A stretch of DNA of 64,000 nucleotides from Methanosarcina sp. (GCA_003164755.1 PLUB01000059.1:1-64000); one strand, 5' to 3'; positions 52,802 to 63,805 are shown, counted from the first letter of the stretch. Notes: generated from the letters alone by a model not told the origin. Translations and numbers: made by a program.

Positions 52802-53020
52802 TTACAAAATCAAATAAATATGGTGCAATCGATAGTCTGTTCCTTCCAGTAGCCGCTGAAGTGCATCTTGAAGCATTGAGTACGTCTTCCCAAAACCTGC
52901 GGAATAGCCAAAATAAACTATCAACTTTCCTTCATGTGCCTTTTTATCATCACTGCGAGCAATAAAGAGTAAGTCTTCAGCCAGTGATTTTCTTTCTGCA
53001 TCACGAAGATACGTTGCCAT
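52802..53020 (-). pseudogene. kdpD: KdpD sensor domain, truncated
   Basis: 72 codons: MATYLRDAERKSLAEDLLFI, then KLIVYFGYSAGFGKTYSMLQ and DALQRLLEGTD, after which the family resemblance ends. G-x-A-x-G-x-GKT is the Walker-like loop of the KdpD N-terminal domain, which senses potassium limitation for kdp expression. The rest is missing. The ATG at 53020 follows the kdpC stop by 9 bases with AAGGA in front, so it was the fourth gene of the operon. Confidence 0.85.
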
Positions 53021-53029
53021 AGTTTCCTT

Positions 53030-53584
53030 CTAGATACGACCCTTTTCATCAAGTTCTATGTTGAGCATAAGAACATTAACATAAGTTCCAGTGAATGGAA
53101 AGTTGATAGATTCTGAAAATACCAATTTTTTAAGCTCTTCTTCCGGAAGGTTTCGTGCTTTGCCACAGCAGGTATCTGTACAAGTGCAGCTTCCAAGCTT
53201 ATGTGTGGATCAAGCCCACTTCCTGAAGCCATAAACCAGGTCAGAAGGTATAGTGTCATTAACGCCAGCTTCCCTTAGGGCACTAGCCCTATTAGCTACT
53301 AATCCTAGAAGAATAGGATTTGTCGGGCCTAGGTTGGACCCACCTGAAGAGATTGGATCATATCCACTACCTTAAGGCCTACTCTGGAAGTACTGTGGTG
53401 CAGTAAAGTTCTGACCTATAAGCTTAGAGCCAATAATTGTGTTGTTATTGTCGACGATAAGGTTCCCATGTGCCTGAGAAGGAAATAAGCTCTCTGAGAC
53501 TAGTATCACCGCAAGGGGATAGACAAGTCCTGTGATAATAAATAACACTCCGAATAGTAACGTGGCTTTTTTGAGAGATTTCAT
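53030..53584 (-). pseudogene. kdpC: KdpC, broken
   Basis: Potassium-transporting ATPase C subunit, about 185 codons, one N-terminal helix. It begins MKSLKKATLLFGVLFIITGL after an excellent GGAGG site. It then has SQAHGNLIVDNNNTIIGSKL, IGQNFTAPQYFQSRP, TAA, GSGYDPISSGGSNLGPTNPI, and after a shift SGSGLDPHISLEAALVQIPA. A further shift gives ESINFPFTGTYVNVLMLN and a TAG at 53032-53030. SGGSNLGP.N and SGSGLDP.IS are the two hallmark motifs. At least one nonsense codon and two frameshifts. Confidence 0.9.
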
Positions 53585-53597
53585 GATCAATACCTCC

Positions 53598-55667
53598 TCA
53601 GATCTGCAGTAAACCGGCCAATATCAGGTCTATTACCTTGATTCCTATAAAGGGAGCGATAACTCCTCCAAAACCAAAGATGATTAGGTTATAGGCAAAA
53701 AGTTTCAACGCCGACATAGACTTGAACTTTATCCCGGCTAGTGCAAGTGGTATCAGCATTGGAATGATCACAGCATTGAATATGACTGCAGAAAGAATAG
53801 CAGACTACGGTGTTGCAAGACCCATGATATTCAGCACTTCAAGCTGCGGCTATATCCCTACTAGAGCAGCAGGAATGATTGCAAAGTATTTTGCGATATC
53901 GTTAGCTATAGAAAATGTGGTCAGAGCTCCGCGAGTCATCAGGATTTGCTTACCTATCTCGACAATGTCCAGCAGTTTGGTTGTCACTATCTAGATCAAT
54001 AATGTTCGAAGCTTCTCTCGCAGGCTGTGTGCCATTGTTCATAGCTACAGCTACATCGGCTTGGGCAAGAGCAGGAGCATCATTTGTTCCATCCCCTGTC
54101 ATGGCCAACCATGTAGCCTTCCTTCTGGTAGTCCCTGATCATCGTGAGTTTATCTTCAGGTTTTGCTTCTGCCAAATAATCATCTACTCCAGCTTCTGCT
54201 GCAATAGTAGCAGCCGTAAGAGGATTATCTCCTGTAATCATAATAGTCTTTATTCCGATAGTGCGCAAATCTGCAAATCTCTCTCGAATACCAGTTTTTA
54301 AAATATCTTTGAGGAATATCACACCGAGGATAGTTTCATTGCAAGCGACAACCAGCGGTGTACCTCCTTTAGATGCAATCTCATTTACTTTCGCTTTCAA
54401 ATCCGACGGAACTGTGCCTCCATGCTCAAGAACGAACGTAATTATTGCATCCGAAGCACCCTTTAGGTAGATCGTCTCACCACACTGCGCACTACTAACC
54501 CTTGTAGAGGCCGAAAATGGTGTGAAAGTGACATTCTCTGAAGAAACTGGAACTGTTCCGGTCTTTTTTTGGATGAGATCAATAATGCTTTTGCCTTCTG
54601 GAGTCTCGTCTGCAGAAAAGGAAAGCATAGCAGCTTCCATCAGATCATCATATGACTGGCCATTTACTGGCAAAAACTCAGTTGCCTGTCGGTTACCTAA
54701 GGTAATTGTACCTGTTTTATCCAGCAGTAGGACATTTACATCTCCTGCAGCCTCGACTGCTCTTCCGGAGAGAGCGATAACATTCAACTGGAATAAACAA
54801 TCCATTCCAGCTATTCCGATTGCTGATTGTAGGGCTGCAATGGTTGTGGGCGCTAAACATACGAAAAGTGCAATTAGTACTGTGAAGCTCACTGCGGAAC
54901 CTCTTCCGTTTGAAGCAGCACTATACGCAGAAGCGGAGTACATGCTGGACCACAACCTCGAGAAATACAGCTGTCAGCGAAATGAGTAGTATGCTAAGAG
55001 CTATTTCGTTAGGAGTCTTCCGTCTCTCTGCACCTTCCACCATGGAGATCATACGATCCAAAAAAGTATGTCCTGGATCTGCAGTAATTCTGATAATTAT
55101 CTCATTGGCAATAACTGTGGTTCCTCCGGTAACAGCACTCCGGTCACCACCAGATTCACGTACAACAGGTGCTGACTCCCCAGTAATTGCGGCTTCATTA
55201 ACTACTGTAACTCCCTTCACAACGTCCCCGTCCCCAGGGATTACTTTGTTTGTCCTTACAAGGACAAGATCACCTTTCTGTAGATCAGAGGAAGGTACTT
55301 CGGTGAAAAGACTATCGAAAGATTCTGAAGTGAGCTTTCGGGTAGGAACGCTGGTTCTGGACAGCCGCAGAGATGCTGCTCTGGCTTTTCCACGCCCCTC
55401 AGACAGAGCTTCCACAAAGTTGGAAAAGAGCACTGTCAGCCATAGCCAGAGAGAGATAAAGCCAATGAAAAAAGGAGACTCAGTGGTAGCAGAGAAGAAG
55501 CTGATGAGAAAACTTATAGTAGTTAGGATGCCTCCGATTTCCACTGTAAACATTACCGGGTTTTCGATCTGCTGACGTAGGTTAAGTTTCAACACTGAAC
55601 TGAGGAGTGCTTCACGAATAAGTTTCGAATCAAAAGCGCCTAAACGGGAAGATTGAGTTCGTGGCAT
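53598..55667 (-). pseudogene. kdpB: KdpB, broken
   Basis: P-type ATPase catalytic subunit, about 690 codons. From the ATG at 55667 the first part (to about 54950) has ENPVMFTVEIGGILTT and the actuator motif EAAITGESAPVVRESGGDRS. After a frameshift, the second part has LVCLAP-like FVCLAPTTIAALQSAIGIAG, VLLLDKTGTITLGNRQAT (phosphorylated Asp), ETIYLKGASDAI and IMITGDNPLTAATIAAEAGV. A second shift near 54105 precedes [21 protein letters not shown] third near 53992 precedes the membrane part, which contains two in-frame TAG codons (53852-53850, 53807-53805). The stop TGA at 53600 lies 13 bases before kdpC. Five lesions in all; certainly dead. Confidence 0.93.
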
Positions 55668-55669
55668 TA

Positions 55670-57377
55670 TTAATTACCTCCCATCATAATCAGGTGTTCG
55701 ATAATCTGCCCGGTGGCAAAGAGTGGGAAGAACGTGAGAGCACCTATGATCAGGATTACTAGTATCGTCCAAGTAGCAAATGAAAACGAAGCTGTGGGAA
55801 GAGTTCCTGAACTTGATGGAACTTTTTTCTTCTGCGTCATCGATCCTGCTATTGCTAGCATGGCAATTGACGGGATAAACCTGCCTATCAACATTGCTAT
55901 GCTACCTCCAAGTGTGTAGAATGACTTTGTTGCGTCAAGCCCAGCAAAGGCACTACCGTTATTATTAGCCATGGATGCAAAGGCATATACCACTTTATAA
56001 AGTCCGTTCGGGCCTGGATTTGCCATTAAATCTCCAACTTTTGGTAGAACCAGTGCAATACCTGAAAACAGGAGAACAAGGATTTCAGGGACAAGAACTG
56101 TTATGACGGCCATCTTCATTTCCCATGCCTCGATCTTTTTCCCGAGATATTCAGGGACTCGTCCGATCATAAGTCCTGCAATGAAGACCGAAAGCACTAT
56201 AAATCCAATCATAGTGTGGAATCCCGATCCTACTCCACCGAAGACAACCTCTCCAAGGAGGATCAGGAACATGGTCACCAAACCACCTAATGGAGTAAGT
56301 GAATCATGAGCACAGTTGACTGCTCCACATGATGTTGCCGTAGTCGATGTAGCAAAGAGTGAGGACCCAAAAAGCCCGAACCTGACGTCTTTCCCTTCCA
56401 TGGATATGCCGGAAACGCCAAGTTATTTAATTAGTGGATTATCTGCCAGCTCTGCTGCATAAAGTGCACCAAATCCCAATACGAACAGAACTAACATAAT
56501 ACCGTAGATAACCCATCCCTCTTTCATGCTCCCGACCATCCTTCCAAAGACTAGAGGTAGAGCTGCAGATATTATGAGTATAAGAAAAATTGATATTATG
56601 TTAGTCAAAGGCGTCGGATTTTCATATGGATGTGCAGAGTTTGCATTGAAAAATCCTCCTCCGTTAGTACCAAACTCTTTTATCGCTTCCTGGGAGGCTA
56701 CTGGTCCCATTGGGATTGTCTGAGATCCTGGCTGGCCATACCCTGTGACGTTTACGTAAGGATCTATATTCTGAATGACGCCCTGGGAAACAAGCACGAG
56801 AGCAAAAATAAAAGATATTGGAAGAAGGATGTAAAGAGTGCAGCGAGTCATACCTACCCAAAAGTTGCCAATCTTATAGGGTAGACTGGCGGGTTATACC
56901 TCGCATCACTGCAATTGCTATGCATATGCCTGTAGCTGCGGAAAGGAAGTTCTGGACTGTAAACCCAGCCATCTGGGTAAAATAACTTGCTGCCGTTTCA
57001 CCGCTATAGACCTGCCAATTTGTGTTAGTGACAAAACTAGATGCAGTATTGATGGCAAAACTCAGGTTAAAAGAGCCAAATTTTTGTGGGTTTAGAGGCA
57101 GTGAATCTTGAAGAAGAAGAATTAGAAAGAGAATTACAAAACCTATACCATTAAAAATGAGCATATCCCGCGAGTAACCACGCCAGCCCTCTTCTTTATC
57201 AGGATCAGTATCTATTAATCTGTATATTACTTTCTCGAGATGGCCAGGAATTCCTCTTGACAAATTTCCGTCAAAAACACGAACAATGAAACTGCTAAAA
57301 GGAAATGCCACCCCAGTTACGAGAACCAAAAAAAGGATTAGCATTATACTATCTGAAAGTATATCTTGTGTTATCAT
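55670..57377 (-). pseudogene. kdpA: KdpA, broken
   Basis: Potassium-binding channel-like subunit, about 570 codons with ten helices. From the ATG at 57377: MITQDILSDSIMLILFLVLV, then FNLSFAINTASSFVTNTNWQ, YSGETAASYFTQMAGFTVQN (first selectivity-filter region). A frameshift near 56860 precedes [20 protein letters not shown] and [20 protein letters not shown], the second K+ filter region. A TAA at 56425-56423 precedes [20 protein letters not shown] and [12 protein letters not shown], the remaining filter loops. The end GGN and TAA is 2 bases before the kdpB ATG, with GGGAGG inside kdpA. Two lesions; not functional. Confidence 0.92.
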
Positions 57378-59145
57378 CTTATGATCAAATACCAAAATTT
57401 CTTCACTAATCTTAACCTAAACATGAACCGCTGAAAACAGAGATCTGGAAAAATTATTGTTGTATTTTTCTCTTCTTTAGTGTTTTCGGTGGTTATTGAA
57501 CCTCAAATGAATCAAGTACAAATTTTTAGTTCGAAACCATAGTTTACAGCTGTTATATTAGTTCGAAATTAAATCCTACTTCCCAAAGACAGCAATCGGA
57601 AAGCATATGGCAATTTCTTAATAAATAATTTGTTCTTCATTAACTATCACTTTCCCAAAAATCCATACATATGCCATATAATTATTCAATAGAGTTATAT
57701 TTTAAAAATGCATCTACCCCTTTGATGTATAAAGTTGAGCAAATTGGCAAATAAATTATTTATTTTTGTGCACTTTTGGAATATAGAACACATGAAAATA
57801 TTAAGACAACGCAGTCGAACTAAAATTTCAGGAGAATTCAGCCCTTAACTACTAAAAATAAACTTAAACAATAGTCTATTTCACTGCTTGTGTATATTTA
57901 GTGCATGAGTTATAATATAGTCAATCACAAAGCTCAAAATTTGCTTTTTTTGGAAGATTTCGATAAATTCTTAAATTTAATAACATGCTCATAAATGACA
58001 TATAACTAATTCGTGAAAATCAAATGTTTATCTGAATCATCTTTAATATCCTCTTTTGAACCCAAATTGATCAGGAGCATCACCATGTCTGATTTTGATA
58101 CTTGAATAAAACTTGAGTAGAGTTTAGTTGTAAAACGTAAATGTTCGATGAGCTAAATTATTTTGGCTTAGTAGTGTAAAAGCCAAGGATAGAAAAGCTA
58201 TGTGGAAGAAGATTAGGCTTGTAGTTAGATGTAAAACGCAAATGACAAATACATAGTTTACCCCGAATATCCAGGTGATATGCATGCAGAAAATTGCTTT
58301 TCGCTTTTTTGTGTGATTTGAAAATAATTTCTCATTTAAAGTAACTAAACTAAAGAGAAATTACCGATTCGGAATGTTATTTTTCACACAAAATGTTTTC
58401 AAATATTATATGAGTTATATCACATTTAAGAAAGTGATTTTAAATCTTCCACTCTAAATAACAAAGAGCTTTATTTAGTTTGATTAGAATCTCCGCAAAA
58501 TCCTTTGGTGACACAGATGACATATTAATTACATAATAATATATCTATTTTAAAATCTAGAGATTCTTTGCAAAGTTCATCCAGAAAGCTACTTTTGGAA
58601 CAAGATTTAATATTGAGAAAGATATATATATATAATGTGATAACAAGATAATATGGTATTGCTTTCGTTATTTATCTTCTTATTTGAATTCAAAACCTAT
58701 GTCATCCCACAATTTAATAGGCAATACAATCAGTAATAAATACTTACAACCAAACTCATCCTCCAAAGCCATTCTTCGCATAATCTTAAAAAATTTCCGA
58801 ATTGTGATTATGATCCAGATTTGATCGATTATTTAGAATATAAGATTCGAGAAGTAAATTTTGAGTTATATATCAGCTCATTTAGAATAAAATAAGTTTT
58901 GGGATCAACCGAATATTATAAATTCAATAAACTTTAACTGTTAATCGGAGATAGTTAAAAACTCCCTGAATCAAGCTTATAACAAAATAAATATCAGACA
59001 GTTTTTATGAGAGTTTCCTGGTGAAAATCCATACAGGTTAACTACAAAAAAGACCGAGAAGCAATAAAATTAAGCCAATTGATAAGATTATTTGATTGTC
59101 TATATTATTACTTTTTTTTGCTTCTAACATATAGCTTGAAGTCTT
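57378..59145. other. long AT-rich gap upstream of kdp and of the IS element
   Basis: Carries one arm of the 7507-7596 repeat family at 57953-57978. A pair of short direct repeats (GTTTAGTTGTAAAACGTAAATG near 58122 and GTAGTTAGATGTAAAACGCAAATG near 58226) is also present, and an alternating TATATATATA run near 58620. The kdp promoter must lie near 57380-57480 but I cannot pick a box with confidence. Confidence 0.45.
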
Positions 59146-59266
59146 CTTACCTGTAGGGCATCAGCTCAACAGTTGAGAGACGAAAGCTTTCAACTTTTAA
59201 ACTATTAACTTTTTTCAAATATGAAACTTTATTTATAGAGATAGTTATATCTATTTATTTATCACT

Positions 59267-59701
59267 ATGCAATATAATATGGATCATAGAAGCCATTCAG
59301 TGTATTCACTCCATTATCATTTTGTACAATGTATAAAATATCGAAGGGGAGTACTTTGTAATTCATTAATAATTGACTTCTTAAAAAGAAAAATCCATAA
59401 TATAAGTAAAACGTATGATGTTGAGGTACTGAGCATAGAATGTGACAAAGATCATTTTCATATGATTTTCACTTCAAAACCAACATTAGACATTCCAAAA
59501 TATATCAATACTTTAAAAACTATAACTTCAAGAGAAATAAGAAAAGAATTTCCTGAAATTAAATTACTATTATGGGAAGAGACCTTTTGGTCAAGATCAT
59601 ATTTCATAGCTACAACGGGCCAAGTGACTTTAGATACATTAAACAAATACATAGACAGTCAAAATGAATCTAACTGTGAAAGTAAAAATATATCCAACTG
59701 A
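59267..59701 (+). CDS. tnpA: IS200/IS605 transposase TnpA (Y1 HUH)
   Basis: Intact single-strand transposase of 144 residues that cuts and joins the hairpin ends of the element. The fold is complete: SHSVYSLHYHFVQCIKYRRG, EVLSIECDKDHFHMIFTSKP with the HFH (HUH) metal site, REIRKEFPEIKLLLWEETFW, SRSYFIATTG, and TLDTLNKYIDSQNES with the catalytic Tyr in the last helix. The length is typical. The ATG at 59267 has TATA-like sequence upstream (TTTATTTATAGAG). The tnpB remnant overlaps its 3' end. It may still move the element or related copies. Confidence 0.95.
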   Translation: MQYNMDHRSHSVYSLHYHFVQCIKYRRGVLCNSLIIDFLKRKIHNISKTYDVEVLSIECDKDHFHMIFTSKPTLDIPKYINTLKTITSREIRKEFPEIKLLLWEETFWSRSYFIATTGQVTLDTLNKYIDSQNESNCESKNISN

Positions 59702-60170
59702 AGAACAAAAGGTGTTTTATAGAGTATATCGAATCAATGTAGATACCTCCATAATCTTTTTTCCCACTATAGAAAAGAATCCACGAAGCTCAAAAAAGAG
59801 AAAAAGATATTGAACAACATAAAAAATTTTCTAAATCTAAAAAAGATAATCCTAAACTCAGAAGAGTATATTCTACGGTACTTAAATAGGTTCTTAAAAA
59901 ACTTGATAATAATTATAAATCCTTTTTTGCTCTTTGGGAAATAGTTATAAGAACGCCAGAACTCCGAAGTAAAGATTATTTCATAACTATTTCTTATAAT
60001 TAAAGTGGATTCATATGTTTAGAGGGCATATTTCTTTTTTTCATAATGCAAATTATACTAACTTGATCTTTAATTTGAGGAAAAAGCTAGGCATAACAGA
60101 TAGATATTTCTTTATGTGGATCCCATATAGGACCTATGAAGAGATTTTTTAGTAAATTTTATACTAATAG
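59664..60170 (+). pseudogene. tnpB: TnpB remnant
   Basis: The ATG at 59664, overlapping the tnpA end, begins MNLTVKVKIYPTEEQKVFYR, the typical TnpB front (K.R.YPT.EQ...L). Then shifts and stops follow: EAQKREKDIEQHKKFSKSKK, DNPKLRRVYSTVLK, stop, and later SKDYFITISYN. The RuvC catalytic and zinc-finger regions cannot be found. TnpB is an RNA-guided nuclease that helps retain the element; that function is lost here. Confidence 0.8.
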
Positions 60171-60248
60171 GACTATAAGCACTTGAAGAGCAAAATCACG
60201 TTCATTAGATCGTGTGTTTAAAATAATTCTTTAGATATTTGAAGGATT

Positions 60249-60557
60249 TCAGGTCTTTTTATCGTATTCATAAAATATAATTTTAATTTTTTCTTCTGTA
60301 ATCAATCCTTGGGTAATTATTTCATCTAATTTTGGTTTTATTTTATCAATTTTTTCTTCGAGATCAGCTATTTCGAGAAGTATTGGCAAGTCAGTAGATA
60401 ACTGCAATATAGATGTGGTATGGAAATGGCTGTGTTTTCCAAAACCTGCAATGCCCCTAAAAACAGTTACTTCTGCCATCCCATCATTTTTAAGCATCTC
60501 AAGTATATGTATATACAACGACTTGCCTTTATACCTATCAGATTCTCCAATGAATAT
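60249..60557 (-). CDS. DUF190 family protein, N-terminus doubtful
   Basis: Small protein (PF02641), usually 100-110 residues, often encoded next to crcB; it has a PII-like fold and unknown role. The sequence reads IFIGESDRYKGKSLYIHILE, MLKNDGMAEVTVFRGIAGFG, KHSHFHTTSILQLSTDLPIL and ends FYEYDKKT. Homologues start with a few residues before RIFIGESD. Here an in-frame TGA (60560-60558) sits where Arg is expected, and no ATG, GTG or TTG occurs before the TTG at 60518, which would remove IFIGESDRYKGKS. The gene overlaps the end of crcB and would be translationally coupled. It is either point-mutated or started from a rare codon. Confidence 0.7.
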   Translation of the reverse strand: MFIGESDRYKGKSLYIHILEMLKNDGMAEVTVFRGIAGFGKHSHFHTTSILQLSTDLPILLEIADLEEKIDKIKPKLDEIITQGLITEEKIKIIFYEYDKKT

Positions 60558-60984
60558 TCACAATAATATAGCCTGAGATTCCTTTTTCATCTAATTCCCT
60601 CAGCATATACGTGCCAAAGTTCAAAGCCACAATTTTCCGTAAATATACTGCAAACATTGAAAATAATACTGTCGCCATCAAATTTATTACCATCAGTGTT
60701 AGTTTTGAATCATCGAGTAATCTGAATGACTTATAACTAAATGTTGATAATGTTGTATAGCCACCAATTAATCCAATTGTCAAAAATATTCTGGTTTCTT
60801 CGCCAAAGAATCCTTGATATTCAGAAAGGTACATTATTAAACCTAAAAGGAAACTGCTACTAACGTTTACAACCAAAGTACCAACAGGGAAATTAACAAA
60901 ATTGTTCTGTATCCATCCACTTAAAGTATATCTCAAGATAGAGTCTATGAAACCGCCTATGCCTACTAATAGAAAAGTGTACAA
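60538..60984 (-). CDS. crcB: CrcB/Fluc fluoride channel
   Basis: Intact membrane protein of 148 residues with four helices; a dual-topology dimer that lets fluoride leave the cell. Motifs are VGIGGFIDSILRYTLSG (the GG..G...RY start), NFPVGTLVVNVSSSFLLGLI (pore Asn; the usual Gly after N-x-x is Ser) and TIGLIGGYTTLSTFSYKSFR (filter, with Leu in place of the first Phe of TTFSTF). The C-terminal extension (ELDEKGISGYIIVNIHWRI) is longer than usual and overlaps DUF190. The start is TTG at 60984 with GAGG 8 bases before it. A fluoride riboswitch lies just upstream, supporting the function. Confidence 0.92.
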   Translation of the reverse strand: MYTFLLVGIGGFIDSILRYTLSGWIQNNFVNFPVGTLVVNVSSSFLLGLIMYLSEYQGFFGEETRIFLTIGLIGGYTTLSTFSYKSFRLLDDSKLTLMVINLMATVLFSMFAVYLRKIVALNFGTYMLRELDEKGISGYIIVNIHWRI

Positions 60985-60999
60985 GTCAAAAGCCTCGAT

Positions 61000-61066
61000 T
61001 AGTTTATAGAAGTCATCAGCATAAGCTATTTAGACTTAAGAGTCTAGGCGGACTTCATCACCTCTC
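61000..61066 (-). promoter_or_regulatory. fluoride (crcB) riboswitch
   Basis: On the crcB strand the leader reads GAGAGGTGATGAAGTCCGCC, a hairpin TAGACTCTTAAGTCTA, then AATAGCTTATGCTGATGACT and TCTA. This fits the crcB motif: GG.GATG..(G/T)CC.CC at 5', a variable stem, GC, and GCTGATGA..C at 3', which together form the fluoride-binding pseudoknot. It ends about 16 bases before the TTG start, next to the GAGG ribosome binding site, so control of translation or of early termination is plausible. The consensus comparison is from memory. Confidence 0.75.
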
Positions 61067-61964
61067 AAAAAGAAATTTACCAACATTAAATAAATAACTT
61101 ATGCGAGTATGAGTAGGTCATTATTATTCGGTTAGTTTTATTTCCAAAATGAACTTAGCGCTGTTTTTTGGTTTTATTGTTAAACACTTTAGTGATGCTA
61201 GAGTATAAATACTTCAATGCGTGAAAATGCAAATATTCGCTAAATTGGAAAACCTTAATCTTGAAAGAATTAACAAAAGAATATACAACGACCAACCTTT
61301 TAGACAGGCAAGAAAAACATGAAATTATTACTGATCACTGACATCTACATAAATAAAAATTGGAAGAATAATATTGAAATAATATCTTGGTTCGTTTTTA
61401 AACCACAGAAAACAAGAAATAACGGAAATAAGTGAAAAATTTTCCCGTTTATTTCTGTGTTTTCCGTGATTACAGAATTTTAAGCAGCTTAAGTGTAAAT
61501 AATTACAAAAATTATTTATTATTATTTAATAAGTTCTTTTAAACTATTAGTCCACTCATAATCCTTTAAAGTCATCTCTTTTTTCCAGTTTTTGTATGCG
61601 ATGAATCAATATAGATGACCTTTTTAATTCTAATACTAAAACAGATGCATCTAGCAGAACTTTGCTCAATGATATTTTATAGAGTATACTAGCAGGGTTA
61701 TTCTTGAGAACTATAGTGCCTTCTGCAATTGATTATGCAGATTATGATAGTATCTGATACTATATTATAGTTTGTAGAATCGCTTGTTGTGAAACTAGCA
61801 TGTAATATATGCATATCTGTACTCAGTATAGTTCCTAGGGGTGGGTATAGACAAAGGCTCCATGTACTGAAGTAGTTGAATTAAGTTGAACGTTGCTCAA
61901 TGGTGTACATAGAATATGTAAGCAGGTTTTCTCCAAGTAATTATATGAGTTTTTTTGTGAAATC
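61067..61964. other. gap with a long hairpin repeat
   Basis: Contains the inverted repeat at 61402-61470 and a crcB promoter region that I cannot pinpoint. The right part runs into the decayed 3' end of the protease gene. Confidence 0.45.
61402..61470. repeat. inverted repeat, long hairpin
   Basis: ACCACAGAAAACAAGAAATA at the left pairs with TTTATTTCTGTGTTTTCCGT at the right around an AAAAATTTTCCC centre. It resembles the short palindromic elements found many times in Methanosarcina intergenic DNA (inference). Confidence 0.55.
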
Positions 61965-63805
61965 TTTATCAAAATATTTATTGTAGCGAGCATTGAATCT
62001 GTACCAACTGCATTGCTTACTATCAGATTAACTGTATAGACTCCTGCTGCAAAATAAGTATTCTTTGGATTCAGCCCAGTTGAAATAGTTCAGTCTCCAC
62101 CGTTCCATCCATATCCTGTGGCATTTGTCTATAGGTCTGTAAATTGAACCGTTCGGGGAACATAACCATTGGTGACATGGGTACTGAACTTAGCTACAGG
62201 AAGACCTTTTATAGAAAGACCTTGTGGATCAGTAAATGCTTTGATGCACACATTAGTATTTGAGTAACCTAGCTCTGTTGTTATATCGATCCAGATGTTT
62301 CCACCCGGATTACAAAACTTTCTGATGCATTTGCTTTTGCTTGACTACTGTAACCAGAGATTGGCATTTCCACAGCAATTGGATAATTGTATAAAGGGTT
62401 TATAAGCTCCAGTACTACGGAAAATTTTTGGCCGGCGTTGAGCTTAACTCCGGAATTAAGGGGAACTGTATGATAGCCTGCATTTGGAATTGTTCCATTC
62501 TGGGTAAAAGCAGGAGCTTTTTGACTAATGGGATTGGACCCTGTATTATTAAGATATTAATTATATAACTATAGTTTAGGTCTGTCGTGTAGAAATTTAT
62601 TGCTTTGAGAACTTCGTTAGATTTTGCAGTAAAGATATTTGCACCCCAGCCAGTCGTGGGATTAGTTTGAGATATGTTAATTTCCGGATCCATTCAAGTG
62701 GATCGTATTGGTAAATGTTTGTATAATCATTAGAATTTTCAGCCACGAAGAGTGTATTCTTATCATATCCTAAATTAGAATTATAATAGGAAACAGAGAA
62801 ATACCCATTATTATTGTTTACATTACCACAATCTGCCACAGTTGCACCCCAGCTATTTTTTTGATAAACGCTCCATCTCCGGATGGAGTTGGGGAGAAAT
62901 TGTTCTTACTAAAAGAGTCTTCACAGCCTACAATGGTCACTGCATGGTCAGAAGGTGTTGTTCAGCTATAGTAATAACGTATGTGTTTTGGTTATAACTA
63001 GTAGTATTGTGGGATCAGAATACATTGCATTAGTAACTGCTCCATAATTCAGAATTGCCTTTTTGATTTCCAGATTGTCCGTAGAACCATTTCTGCTCGG
63101 AAAAAAGGTTACATTTTGTACATGTTTATGTACAGGAAGGCCTATCTCATTGGACAAAAAGCTTGATGTAGCACTATAAGGGCCATCGCTGGTGTTAACA
63201 GGTCCTGTCCAGCGAATCTGGTAGGCAATTGACATCGGAAAATCGCCCCCGTCGTTGGGGCCTCGATCAAAATCTTGCGGGCCATTTGCAGAAGAAAGTA
63301 GGTTTTAAATATTATTTTCTGAAAAGCTCCAGGTTTCTCTTGGCATTAAATATGATTCAAGGGCTCCATAAGTTGCAAATGTCCAGCACTTACCTGCATT
63401 ACCCTGATTTTCCACAGGGGTTACCCTTTTCAGAATTCCTAAGTCATAGGAAGTTGGAGTAGATGTGTTTGCTGAAGCATATACATCTGCGACTGAAGTA
63501 TGCTTGAGATGACTAAGGTTCACAGGTATGGATGCGAAGCCAAATGTGTTTCCAACAGAGGAATGTGCCGTTTTAGAGACATATTTGTTATTCAGGTATT
63601 TGGTAAATGTAGGATTTTCTGGTGCAAGTCCAACCTTTGGAGAAAATTCAGTTTTGTTTACACCATTTTTTTAAATAAATTTATGATCAGTAGGCACGGA
63701 TATTGGTTTATTTTTTTCTGAAAATCCTGCAGATGCCATTGCTATTGATGAACCTATCACCAAAAATAAAACCAGGATTTCAGTGAAAATTACTAATTCT
63801 TTTAC
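61965..63805 (-). pseudogene. secreted papain-like (C1) protease with lectin-like and PKD domains, broken
   Basis: Remains of a surface protein of about 610 codons. A signal peptide (LVLFLVIGSSIAMASAGFSE) is followed by a TAA near 63670. KVGLAPENPTFTKYLNNKYV comes next, then the C1 peptidase start ILKRVTPVENQGNAGKCWTF with the catalytic Cys. A stop at 63307 precedes IAYQIRWTGPVNTSDGPYSA, and further on SDHAVTIVGCEDSFSKNNFS gives the catalytic His. A shift destroys the Asn-Ser-Trp-Gly segment. YDKNTLFVAENSNDYTNIYQ and TGWGANIFTAKSNEVLKAIN belong to the lectin-like domain. The PKD domain is VAKFSTHVTNGYVPRTVQFT with TAG and TGA inside. Many lesions; a typical Methanosarcina exported protease that is now dead. 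Confidence 0.85.

Larger units (their letters stand above)
59147..60245 (+). mobile_element. IS200/IS605-type element
   Basis: Contains an intact tnpA and a decayed tnpB in the same direction. Left of tnpA is a small hairpin, CTCAACAGTTGAG at about 59164-59176, close to TTAC (59145-59148), in keeping with subterminal hairpins and the tetranucleotide cleavage sites of this group. A weaker hairpin (ATCACG...CGTGTG) near 60195-60215 may mark the right end. The exact borders are inferred. Confidence 0.65.

Noticed and set aside
54910-55575. 221-codon plus-strand frame over kdpB
   Set aside because: Antisense of the well-recognised KdpB actuator region.
58226-58250. Short direct repeats near 58.1 and 58.2 kb as a replication or integration site
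   Set aside because: Only two imperfect 22-base copies in AT-rich DNA, without an integrase, Orc1/Cdc6 gene or tRNA nearby.
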